Origin: a virus
Reading direction: 5' to 3' (one strand)
IMG/VR virus record: IMGVR_UViG_3300042936_000235
Span: 1 to 40,145 of that record
DNA: 40,145 nt
The notes beneath the pieces are model-generated. The model had not been told where the DNA came from. It did no database searches and worked only from the letters and a program-made list of their open reading frames with translations. Positions 8,641-17,343 of the stretch are shown here, piece after piece (position 1 is the first letter of the stretch; each line of letters begins with the position of its first letter). The position numbers and the translations under genes were made by a program.

Positions 8641-9231
8641 ATGGATAGTACAGTAGAAAAATTTGAGAGACTGCTTGCAGATTTTTATGGGGCTCCGTAT
8701 GCTGTTGCAGTAGACTGCTGTACCCATGCTATTGAGTTATGCTTACGATTAGAGAATAGTTTACTTACTAGTTGTCCTAGACACACATATCTCAGCATTC
8801 CGATGACATTCAGAAAATTAGATATTGCTTGGCAATTCACTGATGAGCAGTGGGAAGATTATTACTATCTAGGAAATACAAATATCATTGACGCAGCCGT
8901 ATATTGGAAGCGCAATGGTTATATCCCCGGTACAAAAATGTGTCTCAGCTTTCAGTTCAAAAAACATTTGAATTTGGGTCGGGGCGGCATGATTTTGCTT
9001 GACAATTATGAGGAATATGCTAAGCTAAAGAAACTAAGATATGACGGCAGAGATGACGACAGACCTTGGGCTGAACAAGACATTGATACGTTAGGATATC
9101 ATTATTATATGACCCCGGAAATTGCTCAAGCTGGTATCTTTCGTTTTGTATCAGCAGAAGTAACAGACCCTCGTAAATGGTCGTATCAAGATTACCCTGA
9201 CCTATCTAACATGAAAGTGTTTAATGCTTAG
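8641..9231 (+). CDS. Shortened DegT/DnrJ/EryC1-like aminotransferase
   Basis: Only 196 residues, about half the usual length for this PLP-dependent family. Visible family features are the N-terminal FYGAPYAVAVDCCTHAIEL, matching the 'GxxxAVxVxSGTxAL' phosphate-binding start, and SFQFKKHLNLGRGGMIL, matching the 'SFxxxKxLxxGxGGxI' region with the PLP lysine. The segment usually lying between these is compressed and the C-terminal domain is mostly absent. It may be a minimal active form, a partner subunit or a degenerate copy. It overlaps the amidinotransferase gene by eight bases. In aminoglycoside pathways, aminotransferase and amidinotransferase act one after the other on a cyclitol, which makes the pairing suggestive. 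Compare the full-length paralogue at 29115. Confidence 0.65.
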   Translation: MDSTVEKFERLLADFYGAPYAVAVDCCTHAIELCLRLENSLLTSCPRHTYLSIPMTFRKLDIAWQFTDEQWEDYYYLGNTNIIDAAVYWKRNGYIPGTKMCLSFQFKKHLNLGRGGMILLDNYEEYAKLKKLRYDGRDDDRPWAEQDIDTLGYHYYMTPEIAQAGIFRFVSAEVTDPRKWSYQDYPDLSNMKVFNA

Positions 9232-10198
9232 CAAGAATGAATGGGATCCGCTAAAGAGTGTCATTGTAGGAATAGCGGATGATGCTAAAATACCCGGACC
9301 CAACATTGGCATAAGAACAGTTAACTACGCTCATATGACCTTTTCAGAATATCTTACTGTTAAGCACGGTATATATCCTGAGCAAGTGATTAATGAAGCC
9401 AACGAAGATTTAGAAATCTTATGTAATTTTTTACGTGAAGAAAATGTTCACGTAGTTCGTCCATTATCAGACGACCCGCGTTATTATAACTTTTGTCCCA
9501 GAGATACAGTATTAGTACATGATGATATTATTCTTGCTACACCAATGGCGCTATCTGATAGACGAGAAGAATGGCAAGCATCAAAGCAATTCTTTGACTC
9601 ATCTAAATTAACAGTTGCCCCCAAACCTATACACAGCGATGTATATCACACCGGCTGCATAGGTGATCCGAATAAGCTAGCACTATATGAAAATGAACCT
9701 ATATTTGATGCTGCTAACATCCTACGCTGTAATGACGATTTGTTTTACCTAGTGAGCAACACTGGTAATAAAAAGGGAGCTGAGTACCTACAAGAAATAG
9801 TAGGTGACAAAAAGAAAGTTCACACTATTGAGAATGTGTATAGCTATGTTCATTTAGATAGCACTATTGCATTGTTGCGTGAGGGATTAATGCTGCTTAA
9901 TCCGTCTAGAATTAAATCAGTAGAACAACTTCCAGAAGTGTTGCGTAACTGGGATGTTATTTGGGCTCCTGAACCAGTAGACATTGGCCACTATCCCGGA
10001 TACTGTAATGCTAGTAAATGGGTGAGCATCAATCTACTCTCAATCAATCCTAATCTAGTTGTTCTAGAAGAACATCAACACAATCTAAGATTAGAACTGG
10101 AAAAGCATAGCATTGAAGCTGCTATGCTACCCGCACGACATGCCAAAACATTAGGAGGATGCTTTCACTGCGTCACCTTAGATTTAGAACGCGGATGA
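9224..10198 (+). CDS. Amidinotransferase (AGAT/StrB1-like)
   Basis: A 324-residue protein of the glycine/inosamine amidinotransferase family, which moves an amidino group from arginine to an amine. NEWDPLKSVIVG at residues 5-16 is the typical opening. FDAANILR (161-168) holds Asp162, VHLDST (209-214) holds His210, and GGCFHCVTLD (311-320) holds Cys316. These match the Asp/His/Cys triad of arginine:glycine and arginine:inosamine-phosphate amidinotransferases. Length is close to that of the bacterial StrB1-type enzymes. The acceptor amine is unknown; the upstream aminotransferase-like gene could supply it. The start overlaps that gene, which implies coupled translation. Confidence 0.8.
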   Translation: MLSKNEWDPLKSVIVGIADDAKIPGPNIGIRTVNYAHMTFSEYLTVKHGIYPEQVINEANEDLEILCNFLREENVHVVRPLSDDPRYYNFCPRDTVLVHDDIILATPMALSDRREEWQASKQFFDSSKLTVAPKPIHSDVYHTGCIGDPNKLALYENEPIFDAANILRCNDDLFYLVSNTGNKKGAEYLQEIVGDKKKVHTIENVYSYVHLDSTIALLREGLMLLNPSRIKSVEQLPEVLRNWDVIWAPEPVDIGHYPGYCNASKWVSINLLSINPNLVVLEEHQHNLRLELEKHSIEAAMLPARHAKTLGGCFHCVTLDLERG

Positions 10199-10206
10199 TT
10201 CGTTGC

Positions 10207-10219
10207 AATAAATATACAC
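10207..10219 (+). promoter_or_regulatory. Late promoter box, leaderless arrangement
   Basis: AATAAATA at 10207-10214, five bases (TACAC), then the ATG at 10220. No ribosome binding site can fit between. Confidence 0.65.
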
Positions 10220-10732
10220 ATGACAGTTAAACTAGGACATATAGACAGATTTTGGGACGATACCCACAAAAGCCTATCCTACTCTAAAAAGAGAGGGTTT
10301 GATGACTTGCAGTTTAAGGCTTGGGAAGAGGTTGGTTACCACGAATCTAATGTAAAAAGCCTAACTGGTTGGGATTACGATAATAGTAATCCAATGCCGC
10401 AGTGGGTAAACCAACTCAAAGATAAGTTTTCACTATATAGACAAACGTATACCTTTTATAAAATGGAAACATTAGAGATAATGCCATTACATAGTGACCA
10501 CTTTCGTACTTACTGCAAGATAAATGAAGTGGTCAGTGATCAAGTTCACCGTGCTGTGTTGATGCTTGAAGATTGGAAGTCCGGGCACTATCTAGAAATA
10601 GATGGAACAGGATATGTAAATTGGAAAGCAGGCGATTGGTTTAGGTGGAATGGAACTACACCCCACATAGCAGCCAATATTGGGGTAGAGCCTAGGTATT
10701 CGTTGCAGATAACCGGCATACTGACACCATAA
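10220..10732 (+). CDS. 2-oxoglutarate/Fe(II) oxygenase-like protein
   Basis: A 170-residue protein with a jelly-roll-type metal motif: PLHSDHFRTY gives His91-x-Asp93, AGDWFRWNGTTPHIA gives the distal His149, and VEPRYSLQITG gives Arg159, the usual 2-oxoglutarate anchor. The order H-x-D...H...R and the spacing are those of Fe(II)/2OG oxygenases of the prolyl- or aspartyl-hydroxylase type. The substrate is unknown. It is placed between amidinotransferase and carbamoyltransferase genes, where hydroxylation of a small molecule would fit. It is driven by its own late box, so it may be expressed separately from upstream genes. A second gene with the same motif geometry is at 18471. Confidence 0.65.
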   Translation: MTVKLGHIDRFWDDTHKSLSYSKKRGFDDLQFKAWEEVGYHESNVKSLTGWDYDNSNPMPQWVNQLKDKFSLYRQTYTFYKMETLEIMPLHSDHFRTYCKINEVVSDQVHRAVLMLEDWKSGHYLEIDGTGYVNWKAGDWFRWNGTTPHIAANIGVEPRYSLQITGILTP

Positions 10733-10743
10733 AGAGAGAAACG

Positions 10744-10848
10744 ATGTTTAAATTTGTTAAGAATCTATATAATAAAGTAAAGAGAGAAATTCAGTATCGT
10801 AAGCGTATCAAGGAACTACGCAAAAGAGATCCGTTTATCTATAAGTGA
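10744..10848 (+). CDS. Small basic protein of 34 residues
   Basis: The ATG at 10744 follows GAGAGAAACG, which offers a purine-rich ribosome binding site. The product is strongly basic (MFKFVKNLYNKVKREI then YRKRIKELRKRDPFIYK) and should form one amphipathic helix. The gene fits tightly between the oxygenase-like gene and the carbamoyltransferase, with one base between its TGA and the next ATG, which argues for real translation. The ending KRDPFIYK looks like that of other small T4-like phage proteins, from memory only. Function is unknown; nucleic-acid or membrane binding would fit the charge. Confidence 0.6.
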   Translation: MFKFVKNLYNKVKREIQYRKRIKELRKRDPFIYK

Positions 10849-10849
10849 T

Positions 10850-12343
10850 ATGAACTACGTAGGAATCAGTTGCGGCTTTCATGACGCTGCTTTAAGTGTC
10901 ATTGATGATAGTGGCAATATACTTTTTGCTGGGCACAGTGAGCGTTACAGTATGAAGAAGCATGACAGTAAACTATGTTTGGGTATAGTGGATGACGCTA
11001 GAGGTCATATCAATGATGACTTTGAGGTTCATTATTATGAGCGTCCATATGTCAAGGCTGTTAGACAGTTCTTCGCAGGACAAGAGCTTGGTCCGTTCAA
11101 TGTCAATAAGATAATAGGCAATCAGAACCTACGTATGTTAGAGAGTATGAAGAATATTCGGCAGGGTAAAGTTAAGACACACAATCATCATCTTTGTCAC
11201 GCAGCAGCAGGATTTCAAACAAGTCCATATCAAGACGCTACTGTAGTTGTTATTGACGCTATCGGTGAGTTGGACACTATCAGTATATGGGATGCAAAAT
11301 ATGATAAACAAGGTAAGGCAACGTATAAGAAGATTTGGGGCCGTAGATATCCTGACTCGATTGGTCTTTTTTATTCTGCGATGACAGCACGAGTGGGCTT
11401 GCGTCCACTAGATGAAGAATACATTCTTATGGGCATGGCTGCATATGGTGAACCATTATACAATGCAGATATGAAAAGATTGTTTAGTAACTTTGGCGGC
11501 ATTATGCTAAAGGACAACTTGCATATCGGAGTAGATGATAATTTCCTTAGGGAAGCAGATGAAATGGATATTGCTGCATCCGCACAAGAAGTTGTAGAGC
11601 AGCTAATTGAAATAGTGATTAAGAAAGCTAAGAAGCTAGGGAAGAGTGAAAATATTGTGTATGGCGGAGGTGTTGCTCTCAACTGTCTTGCTAATAGATT
11701 GATTGGACAATACTATGAGAACATTTGGATCATGCCTAACCCAGGTGATGCGGGGAACAGTCTTGGGGCAGCAGCACTAGGTTATGGTAAGAAGCTCAAC
11801 TGGACTGATGCATTCTTAGGCTTTAACATTGACGGTGAATACCCGGTTGACAACATCTTAAAAGAGTTGTATACTAATAAGATGGTAGGTGTCGCTAGTG
11901 GCAGGGCAGAGTTTGGTCCTCGTGCATTAGGTAACCGAAGCCTACTAGCAGACCCTCGAGGGCCTAAGATTAAGGATAAAGTAAATGATATCAAAAGAAG
12001 ACAACAGTTCAGACCGTTTGCGCCTGTTATTTTAGAGGAGCTGGTTACTGATTACTTTGATATGCCTCTCAATTGGAGTGACAGTAGGTATATGCAGTGC
12101 ATCGCTACTTGTAGGTATCCTGATTTATTTCCTGCTATCGTTCATCATGACGGTACTTCTCGTGTGCAAACTGTTGCAAATGATGAATCAGGAATCAGAA
12201 AGCTCTTAGAAGTTTGGTATAAAGAAACAGGATGCCCTATGCTATTGAATACATCGCTCAATATTCGCGGCGAACCGATGGTCAATAGTCGTAGTGATGC
12301 TGACAGATTTGAAAAACTCTACGGTATAAAAGTCTGCTCATAA
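10850..12343 (+). CDS. NodU/CmcH/TobZ-type carbamoyltransferase
   Basis: A 497-residue protein that transfers a carbamoyl group from carbamoyl phosphate, through a carbamoyl-adenylate, to a hydroxyl of a sugar or other natural product. The N-terminal domain has the Kae1-like ASKHA fold: ISCGFHDAALSVI at the start, HNHHLCHAAAGF with His113 and His117, and VVIDAIGE with Asp136, corresponding to the iron and substrate ligands of TobZ. VYGGGVALNCLANRLI and EFGPRALGNRSLLADPR are diagnostic of the family, followed by FRPFAPVI. The end looks slightly short, with NTSLNIRGEPMVNS present and little beyond it. It closes the biosynthetic block; the acceptor is unknown. Confidence 0.88.
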   Translation: MNYVGISCGFHDAALSVIDDSGNILFAGHSERYSMKKHDSKLCLGIVDDARGHINDDFEVHYYERPYVKAVRQFFAGQELGPFNVNKIIGNQNLRMLESMKNIRQGKVKTHNHHLCHAAAGFQTSPYQDATVVVIDAIGELDTISIWDAKYDKQGKATYKKIWGRRYPDSIGLFYSAMTARVGLRPLDEEYILMGMAAYGEPLYNADMKRLFSNFGGIMLKDNLHIGVDDNFLREADEMDIAASAQEVVEQLIEIVIKKAKKLGKSENIVYGGGVALNCLANRLIGQYYENIWIMPNPGDAGNSLGAAALGYGKKLNWTDAFLGFNIDGEYPVDNILKELYTNKMVGVASGRAEFGPRALGNRSLLADPRGPKIKDKVNDIKRRQQFRPFAPVILEELVTDYFDMPLNWSDSRYMQCIATCRYPDLFPAIVHHDGTSRVQTVANDESGIRKLLEVWYKETGCPMLLNTSLNIRGEPMVNSRSDADRFEKLYGIKVCS

Positions 12344-12350
12344 GTAATAG

Positions 12351-15300
12351 ATGCTAAGAGACGTTTTTTATTACGGCAGTAAGCCCAATGTTCACCCTAG
12401 AGAACAGTTCGCAGAGAATCTAGCTGATGCTAGATTAAAATCCACTACACATGACTTTTGGATTATCAATGAGTTCGGTGATTATCGAAACTTTGATTGG
12501 GACTTTGACTTTGAGCTATTACCCGACGAAGATGTGTGGGCAGAAGATCACAACAACGTGTGGCCTAGTCAGCATCAGAAAGACTCCGGTACATGGTTGT
12601 GTCCAAAAGAATATAGCGACATTATTATCTATCGTGGCGATGTAAATCCAATTAAACGAAAAAATGAACGAACAGCAAACTGGGTGCTGTTAGATAATAT
12701 CGATGAGACTAAGTTTGACTTTAGTTGGCATCCTGACCCCACAGCCCCTGCCTATATATACAAGTGGGGATGCAAGTTCTTTCCCGCAGAGTTAAAGCAC
12801 GTACTAGAATATCACGTAGAAGGTGCTACAACCGAAAAGTATATGAATGTCATTGCAGAATTGCTACCTAATAGTGACTGCTGGACCGAACATGACTTGA
12901 TTAACAAAACAAAGTTCGATATGACATGGCGTCCAAATCCAATGGATCCTCCCTTCATCTATGTTTGGGGTAACAAATGGGTAGACGGAAAACTAAAACC
13001 TACTCTAACGTATCATGCTCCGAATGCAGTAGACACAAAGTACATGCCAGAACATGTTCCTGTTCTTCCTGAATGGGACAAGTGGGTAGAAATACAAGCA
13101 GTAGACAAAAATAAGTTTGATTTCACTTGGCGCCCTGACCCAAGAGAACCTTCATACATTTACACCTGGGGTAATAAGCACATTGCAGCACAAGATCGCC
13201 CAACCCTAGAATATCACTGCAATGATGCAACTGATAGAAAGTATATGGATGAACAAGTTCCCGTTCTCCCTGAATGGGACCGCTGGAAGATAGTGCAAAA
13301 GATAGACATGAATAGCGTTGATTTCACTTGGCGCCCTGATCCTAAAGAACCTCCTTTCACTTACGTATTCGGTAATGAGTTATACGATGCTGTAAAGATG
13401 CCTACAATTATCTACAACATGCCCGACGGTCCGGAAGTAAAGTATATGGGCAATCTTAAAGCTAAGTTAGCTCCTAACGTTGAAAAGTTTCGAGTGCTGA
13501 TTCCTATTGACAATGACAGCTTTGATTTTGCATGGCTTCCGGATCCAGACGAACCTCCTTACATTTATACATGGGGTAATCAGTGGAATAGTGCTGAGAT
13601 AGAACCCACTGTTGAATTTCATGTGGAAGGCGCTACGCAACGCAAGTTTATGGATGCTAGAGCAACAGTGCTTCCTGATATGAGCCGCTGGTTAGAGATT
13701 CAAGAAGTAGATAAGAGTAAGTTTGATTTTAGTTGGAGACCTGATCCCACTTCGCCTCCTTACATTTATACATGGGGTAACAAATGGATTGATGCAGAAT
13801 TGCGCCCCACGCTTGAGTATCATTGCGAAGGTGCAGTTGAACCTAAGTACATGAGTAATGATGTTCCGGTGACGCCGGAGTCAGATAGATGGAAAATCTT
13901 ACAAAAGATTTTACCTGACAGCTTTGACTTCACCTGGCGTCCTGACCCAAGAGAGCCACCTTATACATATGTGTTCGGTAATGAATTGTATGGTGCAATC
14001 AAGATGCCGACTATCATGTATAATATGCCCGACGGTCCGGAAACAAAATACGTACATGATATCACTGCAAAATTAGCAGGGAATAGAAGTCTATACGAGC
14101 ATTTAGAAGACGCTGAGTTAGAAGATTATTCTTGGGTTCCGGATCCAGATAGCCCGCCCTACATATATGCCTGGGGAAATCAGTGGAATAAGCCAGAAGA
14201 TAAGATATCTATTCAAATCTCCGTGCCAGGTGCTACTGAATACAAATACATGGAACAACGAGCAATCCGTAAACCTAATAGAACTAATTGGGAAATACCG
14301 GATAGCCTATCTGCATTTGACTTTAGTTGGGAACCTAACCCAAATGATCCTCCCTATATCTATGAATTTGCAACAGTATGGAATAATCGCGGCGGCCCTC
14401 GCTACGTAGTACCCGACGCTACTGAATACAAGTATGTCGAAGATATCAAAGCTGTTTTGAAACCTGATAGAACTAACTGGGAAATTCAAGAAGGCGTCGA
14501 TACCTCCGGCTTCGATTTCTCGTGGGTCCCACATCCGGACGCACCTGCATACGTCTATCAGTTTGGTACTAAAACTGACAACGACGATGGTCCTAGATAC
14601 GTTACTCCAAACAATAGCGGCGAAGTTGTGTATTTGGAAAGAATAAAGTCAACTGTCATCGTAGTTGGTCAGTACCCTATCGAAACTACACTAGATGATC
14701 TAGTAGCACAACATCCTAATGAAATCTTTTGGGCTACGAGAAAGAATATTGACTACTCTAGCTTTGATTTTGACTGGCGACCAGGCATAGTTGAAGTAGC
14801 ATGGGAACTAGATTATGTTCATGTATTCGGTTCACCTGAATCAGAGCTAACACAAACATATTTCATCAGTGCCAAACACTATGCAGAAGGTAATACTAGT
14901 CTTAAGTTCGTAGAAGAATTGAAGCTAGATGAAAGTACTCTTTCTAAAATCTTTGCTAAACCCGATATGTTCTTTGTAGATAGAAGTAATCCAGAATCAG
15001 CAGCAAGATTTGAAGCACTAAGGGCGAAATTTGGCACGAGAATTCAAAAGACTCGCTATCTCAACTCATGGGTAGATACTATTAGTCGTTGTAGTAATCG
15101 TGCAACTACTGAATTGCTTTGGGTTTTCAACAGTGAGCTAGACTATACCGACTTCAACTTTGATTATTATCCTAACCCTTGGCAGATGAAGATGGTGCAT
15201 GTGTTCGGGACTCAGTGGTCACACTGGGGAACTACATTCATGGTCAATCGTGAGACCTTTAAGGAAGATACAAAATATATCAAGGTCATCGAACACCTAT

Positions 15301-16277
15301 CAAATCTTAACTTTGTGAAGAATATTACAGCTAACGCAACTCAGTGTATTCATGATATTATTGTCATTGACCATGGCAATACAGAATTATCATCCGTGCT
15401 AGAAACTATTAATAGCAAAGCATGTGGAAGAAACGTAACAACTATCTCATATAACACCAGCTACTTTGATACTCTCAAAGAAATCCTTAAGAGGCAGCAA
15501 GAGAAGAAAGAACATTATATTTGGATTTGCTCTAGTGTTTGTGACTATAGCGACTTTGATTTCTCGTATATATGTGACCCGTACGCTAAGGATCAACTGC
15601 ATGTCTTTCCTAGCGGTATACAAAAGTTTGGAGATACATTCTTTGTTGACGTTAATTTGGCACGTGAGTTAATTGATGAAATGGAAAAACTAGAAGACTT
15701 CCGTAAAGTTAACTTTAACCCCACTATTAAAGCAAAGAGACTGCCAGAACCGGTAATAGTAACAACTGCTGATACACACGTTGCATCAATTAAAAATGTT
15801 ACAGGGTTCCCGTACGCCACTATAATTACCGGGGATAATGTAGGCATTGAGGATACAGTTGTTGAACCGATGAATTTATGGTTTCCAGAGTCAAAGAACA
15901 TATTGATTACTAGCACCGGCGGAACTAGAATTGTTGTTCCGAAAGAAGCTAAAGATTATGTTACGAGTGAACTTTACGAATACCCATATATCAAGCGTAT
16001 GCCTAAGCTTGCAAAGAGCGTATCACTAGACATTGTGTTCATAAGCAACGGTGAAACAGTAGCGGATCAAAACTATGAGCAACTTCTAGCAGTAACACAA
16101 GGTTTATCTAACAAGGTTCACCGAGTTGATGGCATCAATGGTAGAACAGAAGCAAAACACGCTGCTGCTGAATCCAGTACAACTCCATGGTTCTTCTGTG
16201 TTCCTGCTAAATTGTTTGTTAATAAGAAGTTTGATTGGAACTATCAAGCTGATAGAATGCAGATGCCAAAGCACTAG
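12351..16277 (+). CDS. Giant FDFSWxPDP-repeat protein (ends at in-frame amber)
   Basis: A 1308-residue protein dominated by a repeat of about 65 residues. A typical unit runs FDF(S/T)W(R/H)PDP, then PPYIY(T/V)WGN, a variable strand, a KYM element and a PNxxxW element. I count ten well-kept units (about residues 118-765) and three weaker C-terminal ones containing VHVFG. Units 3-5 and 6-8 match in order, pointing to duplication of a three-unit block. No signal peptide or membrane segment is visible. The tail from SLDIVFISNGE to QADRMQMPKH looks like a separate globular domain that continues past the TAG at 16275-16277 in the same frame. Function is unknown; the setting suggests glycan-related or scaffolding roles, but nothing proves it. 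Confidence 0.8.
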   Translation: MLRDVFYYGSKPNVHPREQFAENLADARLKSTTHDFWIINEFGDYRNFDWDFDFELLPDEDVWAEDHNNVWPSQHQKDSGTWLCPKEYSDIIIYRGDVNPIKRKNERTANWVLLDNIDETKFDFSWHPDPTAPAYIYKWGCKFFPAELKHVLEYHVEGATTEKYMNVIAELLPNSDCWTEHDLINKTKFDMTWRPNPMDPPFIYVWGNKWVDGKLKPTLTYHAPNAVDTKYMPEHVPVLPEWDKWVEIQAVDKNKFDFTWRPDPREPSYIYTWGNKHIAAQDRPTLEYHCNDATDRKYMDEQVPVLPEWDRWKIVQKIDMNSVDFTWRPDPKEPPFTYVFGNELYDAVKMPTIIYNMPDGPEVKYMGNLKAKLAPNVEKFRVLIPIDNDSFDFAWLPDPDEPPYIYTWGNQWNSAEIEPTVEFHVEGATQRKFMDARATVLPDMSRWLEIQEVDKSKFDFSWRPDPTSPPYIYTWGNKWIDAELRPTLEYHCEGAVEPKYMSNDVPVTPESDRWKILQKILPDSFDFTWRPDPREPPYTYVFGNELYGAIKMPTIMYNMPDGPETKYVHDITAKLAGNRSLYEHLEDAELEDYSWVPDPDSPPYIYAWGNQWNKPEDKISIQISVPGATEYKYMEQRAIRKPNRTNWEIPDSLSAFDFSWEPNPNDPPYIYEFATVWNNRGGPRYVVPDATEYKYVEDIKAVLKPDRTNWEIQEGVDTSGFDFSWVPHPDAPAYVYQFGTKTDNDDGPRYVTPNNSGEVVYLERIKSTVIVVGQYPIETTLDDLVAQHPNEIFWATRKNIDYSSFDFDWRPGIVEVAWELDYVHVFGSPESELTQTYFISAKHYAEGNTSLKFVEELKLDESTLSKIFAKPDMFFVDRSNPESAARFEALRAKFGTRIQKTRYLNSWVDTISRCSNRATTELLWVFNSELDYTDFNFDYYPNPWQMKMVHVFGTQWSHWGTTFMVNRETFKEDTKYIKVIEHLSNLNFVKNITANATQCIHDIIVIDHGNTELSSVLETINSKACGRNVTTISYNTSYFDTLKEILKRQQEKKEHYIWICSSVCDYSDFDFSYICDPYAKDQLHVFPSGIQKFGDTFFVDVNLARELIDEMEKLEDFRKVNFNPTIKAKRLPEPVIVTTADTHVASIKNVTGFPYATIITGDNVGIEDTVVEPMNLWFPESKNILITSTGGTRIVVPKEAKDYVTSELYEYPYIKRMPKLAKSVSLDIVFISNGETVADQNYEQLLAVTQGLSNKVHRVDGINGRTEAKHAAAESSTTPWFFCVPAKLFVNKKFDWNYQADRMQMPKH
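12702..14655 (+). repeat. Tandem protein-coding repeats, ~10 units of ~195-205 bp
   Basis: Each unit encodes a FDF-x-W-x-PDP...YIY-x-(W/F)GN module. The unit near 13318 and the one near 13923 belong to the same subtype (both contain the base run atgcccgacggtccggaa), about 605 bp apart. The units flanking them also pair up, so the array has a higher-order period of three units. Confidence 0.75.
16275..16277 (+). other. In-frame amber codon inside a conserved domain
   Basis: TAG separates codons ...CCA AAG CAC from ATC TTT AAC GCA CTT AAT CCA GTG. The frame stays open to 16700, so the 16299 gene is the continuation of the repeat protein, not an independent gene. TAG is used as a normal terminator at 17518-17520 and 23890-23892, so amber is not generally reassigned. 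Confidence 0.75.
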
Positions 16278-16298
16278 ATCTTTAACGCACTTAATCCA

Positions 16299-16700
16299 GT
16301 GAACGATTTATACTATGGTCACCAATCAATGGTGTTGTATAACAAAAATCTGATTCTTGGTAATAAGGGTGTTGGCTTAGACTTTACACTAGACAGCCCG
16401 CATATGTCTGTAGAATTGAATTCGGGTACTGTAGTAGGTGATACAGATGACCACAGTACTTGGAGAACAGCTTTTAGAGAAGCAGTCAAGTTGAAAAAGT
16501 ATTCTGATAATGGCGACGAAGTTGCTAAGCAGAGACTTGATATATGGACTACTGTTGGTAAAGGAACCTACGGTGACTGGTCTATCAAGGGTGCATTAGA
16601 CGGACTTGAATTCTATGATGAAGTAGGCGGAGACCTAGCTAAGCTACGACAGAGCTATTATTGGGATTGGCTCAAGACTAGATTTGAAAGTAAGTATTAA
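16299..16700 (+). CDS. C-terminal continuation of the repeat protein after the amber codon
   Basis: From the first possible start (GTG at 16299) this encodes 133 residues, in the same frame as the 12351 gene. Reading straight through the amber gives MPKH-x-IFNALNPVNDLYYG, then GHQSMVLYNKNL, LDFTLDSPH and STWRTAFREAVKLK. From memory this continues a C-terminal domain found fused to FDFSWxPDP repeats in other marine phages, where an aromatic residue occupies the amber position. No ribosome binding site precedes the GTG, so independent translation is unlikely. The segment is either made by read-through or suppression, or the gene is broken by a nonsense mutation or sequencing error. Its stop overlaps the stop of the convergent methyltransferase gene. 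Confidence 0.65.
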   Translation: MNDLYYGHQSMVLYNKNLILGNKGVGLDFTLDSPHMSVELNSGTVVGDTDDHSTWRTAFREAVKLKKYSDNGDEVAKQRLDIWTTVGKGTYGDWSIKGALDGLEFYDEVGGDLAKLRQSYYWDWLKTRFESKY

Positions 16701-17326
16701 GCTTTTTTAAAGACGCACATAAATCTATTATACATGCTAGTTTTTAGTTGACCTGTAAAGATAGGGTCAGTGACCCGATTCATAGTTATGAATTCATCTA
16801 AGTCCTTACTGCATCTTACGTGTTCGTCACAGGAAAAGAAATCGTTTCCTTGAACAACAATAAGTGAACCAGATGGTATATTGTCATACCAAATGTCATA
16901 TGTTTCCTGAGATACATGTTCGGTGCTAGTATTAATGACTATATCAGCAGTGTCATTGTACTGATACTCTTGCATGTCAACTGTTTCTGCCTGAAAGCGT
17001 TGCATGTTGTAATACGTTTCGTTTAATTTTTCACTATTTGATTTGCACCACGGGTCAAGATCGATGTTGTAGATTGTGTCAATATAAAACTTGCTATTCT
17101 GAAATAATATGTTGGCTAGCACACCCAACCAACCACCAAAGATGTAGATGTTACTGGGGATGTTGCTATCACAATGTTTGTTGAGTACTTCAGAAAGCCA
17201 AATCTTACTGTGAACTTGTCCGTCCCAAAAAGCATCCATTCCCCTTGTTCGTTCGGGTTCAGGTAAGTCTCTGATCATGTTGAACCACTTAATGATTTGG
17301 TCACTGTCTATCTTGATATTTGTCAT
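16697..17326 (-). CDS. Class I SAM-dependent methyltransferase-like protein
   Basis: A 209-residue protein on the minus strand. The start is set at the ATG at 17326, because a late box sits five bases upstream; the frame could be extended eight codons to 17350. IYIFGGWLGVLANILF is a glycine-rich motif-I-like segment, NIDLDPWC follows as motif II with its acidic residue, and DIVINTSTEHVS occupies the motif-IV position. These fit class I methyltransferases of the sort found in large marine phages; the substrate is unknown. It converges on the repeat-protein tail with overlapping stop codons, and its promoter stands back to back with the sigma70 promoter at 17344. Confidence 0.6.
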   Translation of the reverse strand: MTNIKIDSDQIIKWFNMIRDLPEPERTRGMDAFWDGQVHSKIWLSEVLNKHCDSNIPSNIYIFGGWLGVLANILFQNSKFYIDTIYNIDLDPWCKSNSEKLNETYYNMQRFQAETVDMQEYQYNDTADIVINTSTEHVSQETYDIWYDNIPSGSLIVVQGNDFFSCDEHVRCSKDLDEFITMNRVTDPIFTGQLKTSMYNRFMCVFKKA

Positions 17327-17339
17327 TATAATATTTATT
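17327..17339 (-). promoter_or_regulatory. Minus-strand late promoter box, leaderless arrangement
   Basis: On the minus strand AATAAATA (TAAATA at 17337-17332) is followed by five bases (TTATA) and the ATG at 17326. It fixes the start of the methyltransferase-like gene. Confidence 0.6.
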
Positions 17340-17343
17340 TCGC

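Noticed and set aside
16299-16700. The 133-codon frame starting at GTG as an independent gene
   Set aside because: It is in the same frame as the repeat protein, only seven codons separate the TAG and the GTG, and no ribosome binding site is present. Continuation is the better reading.
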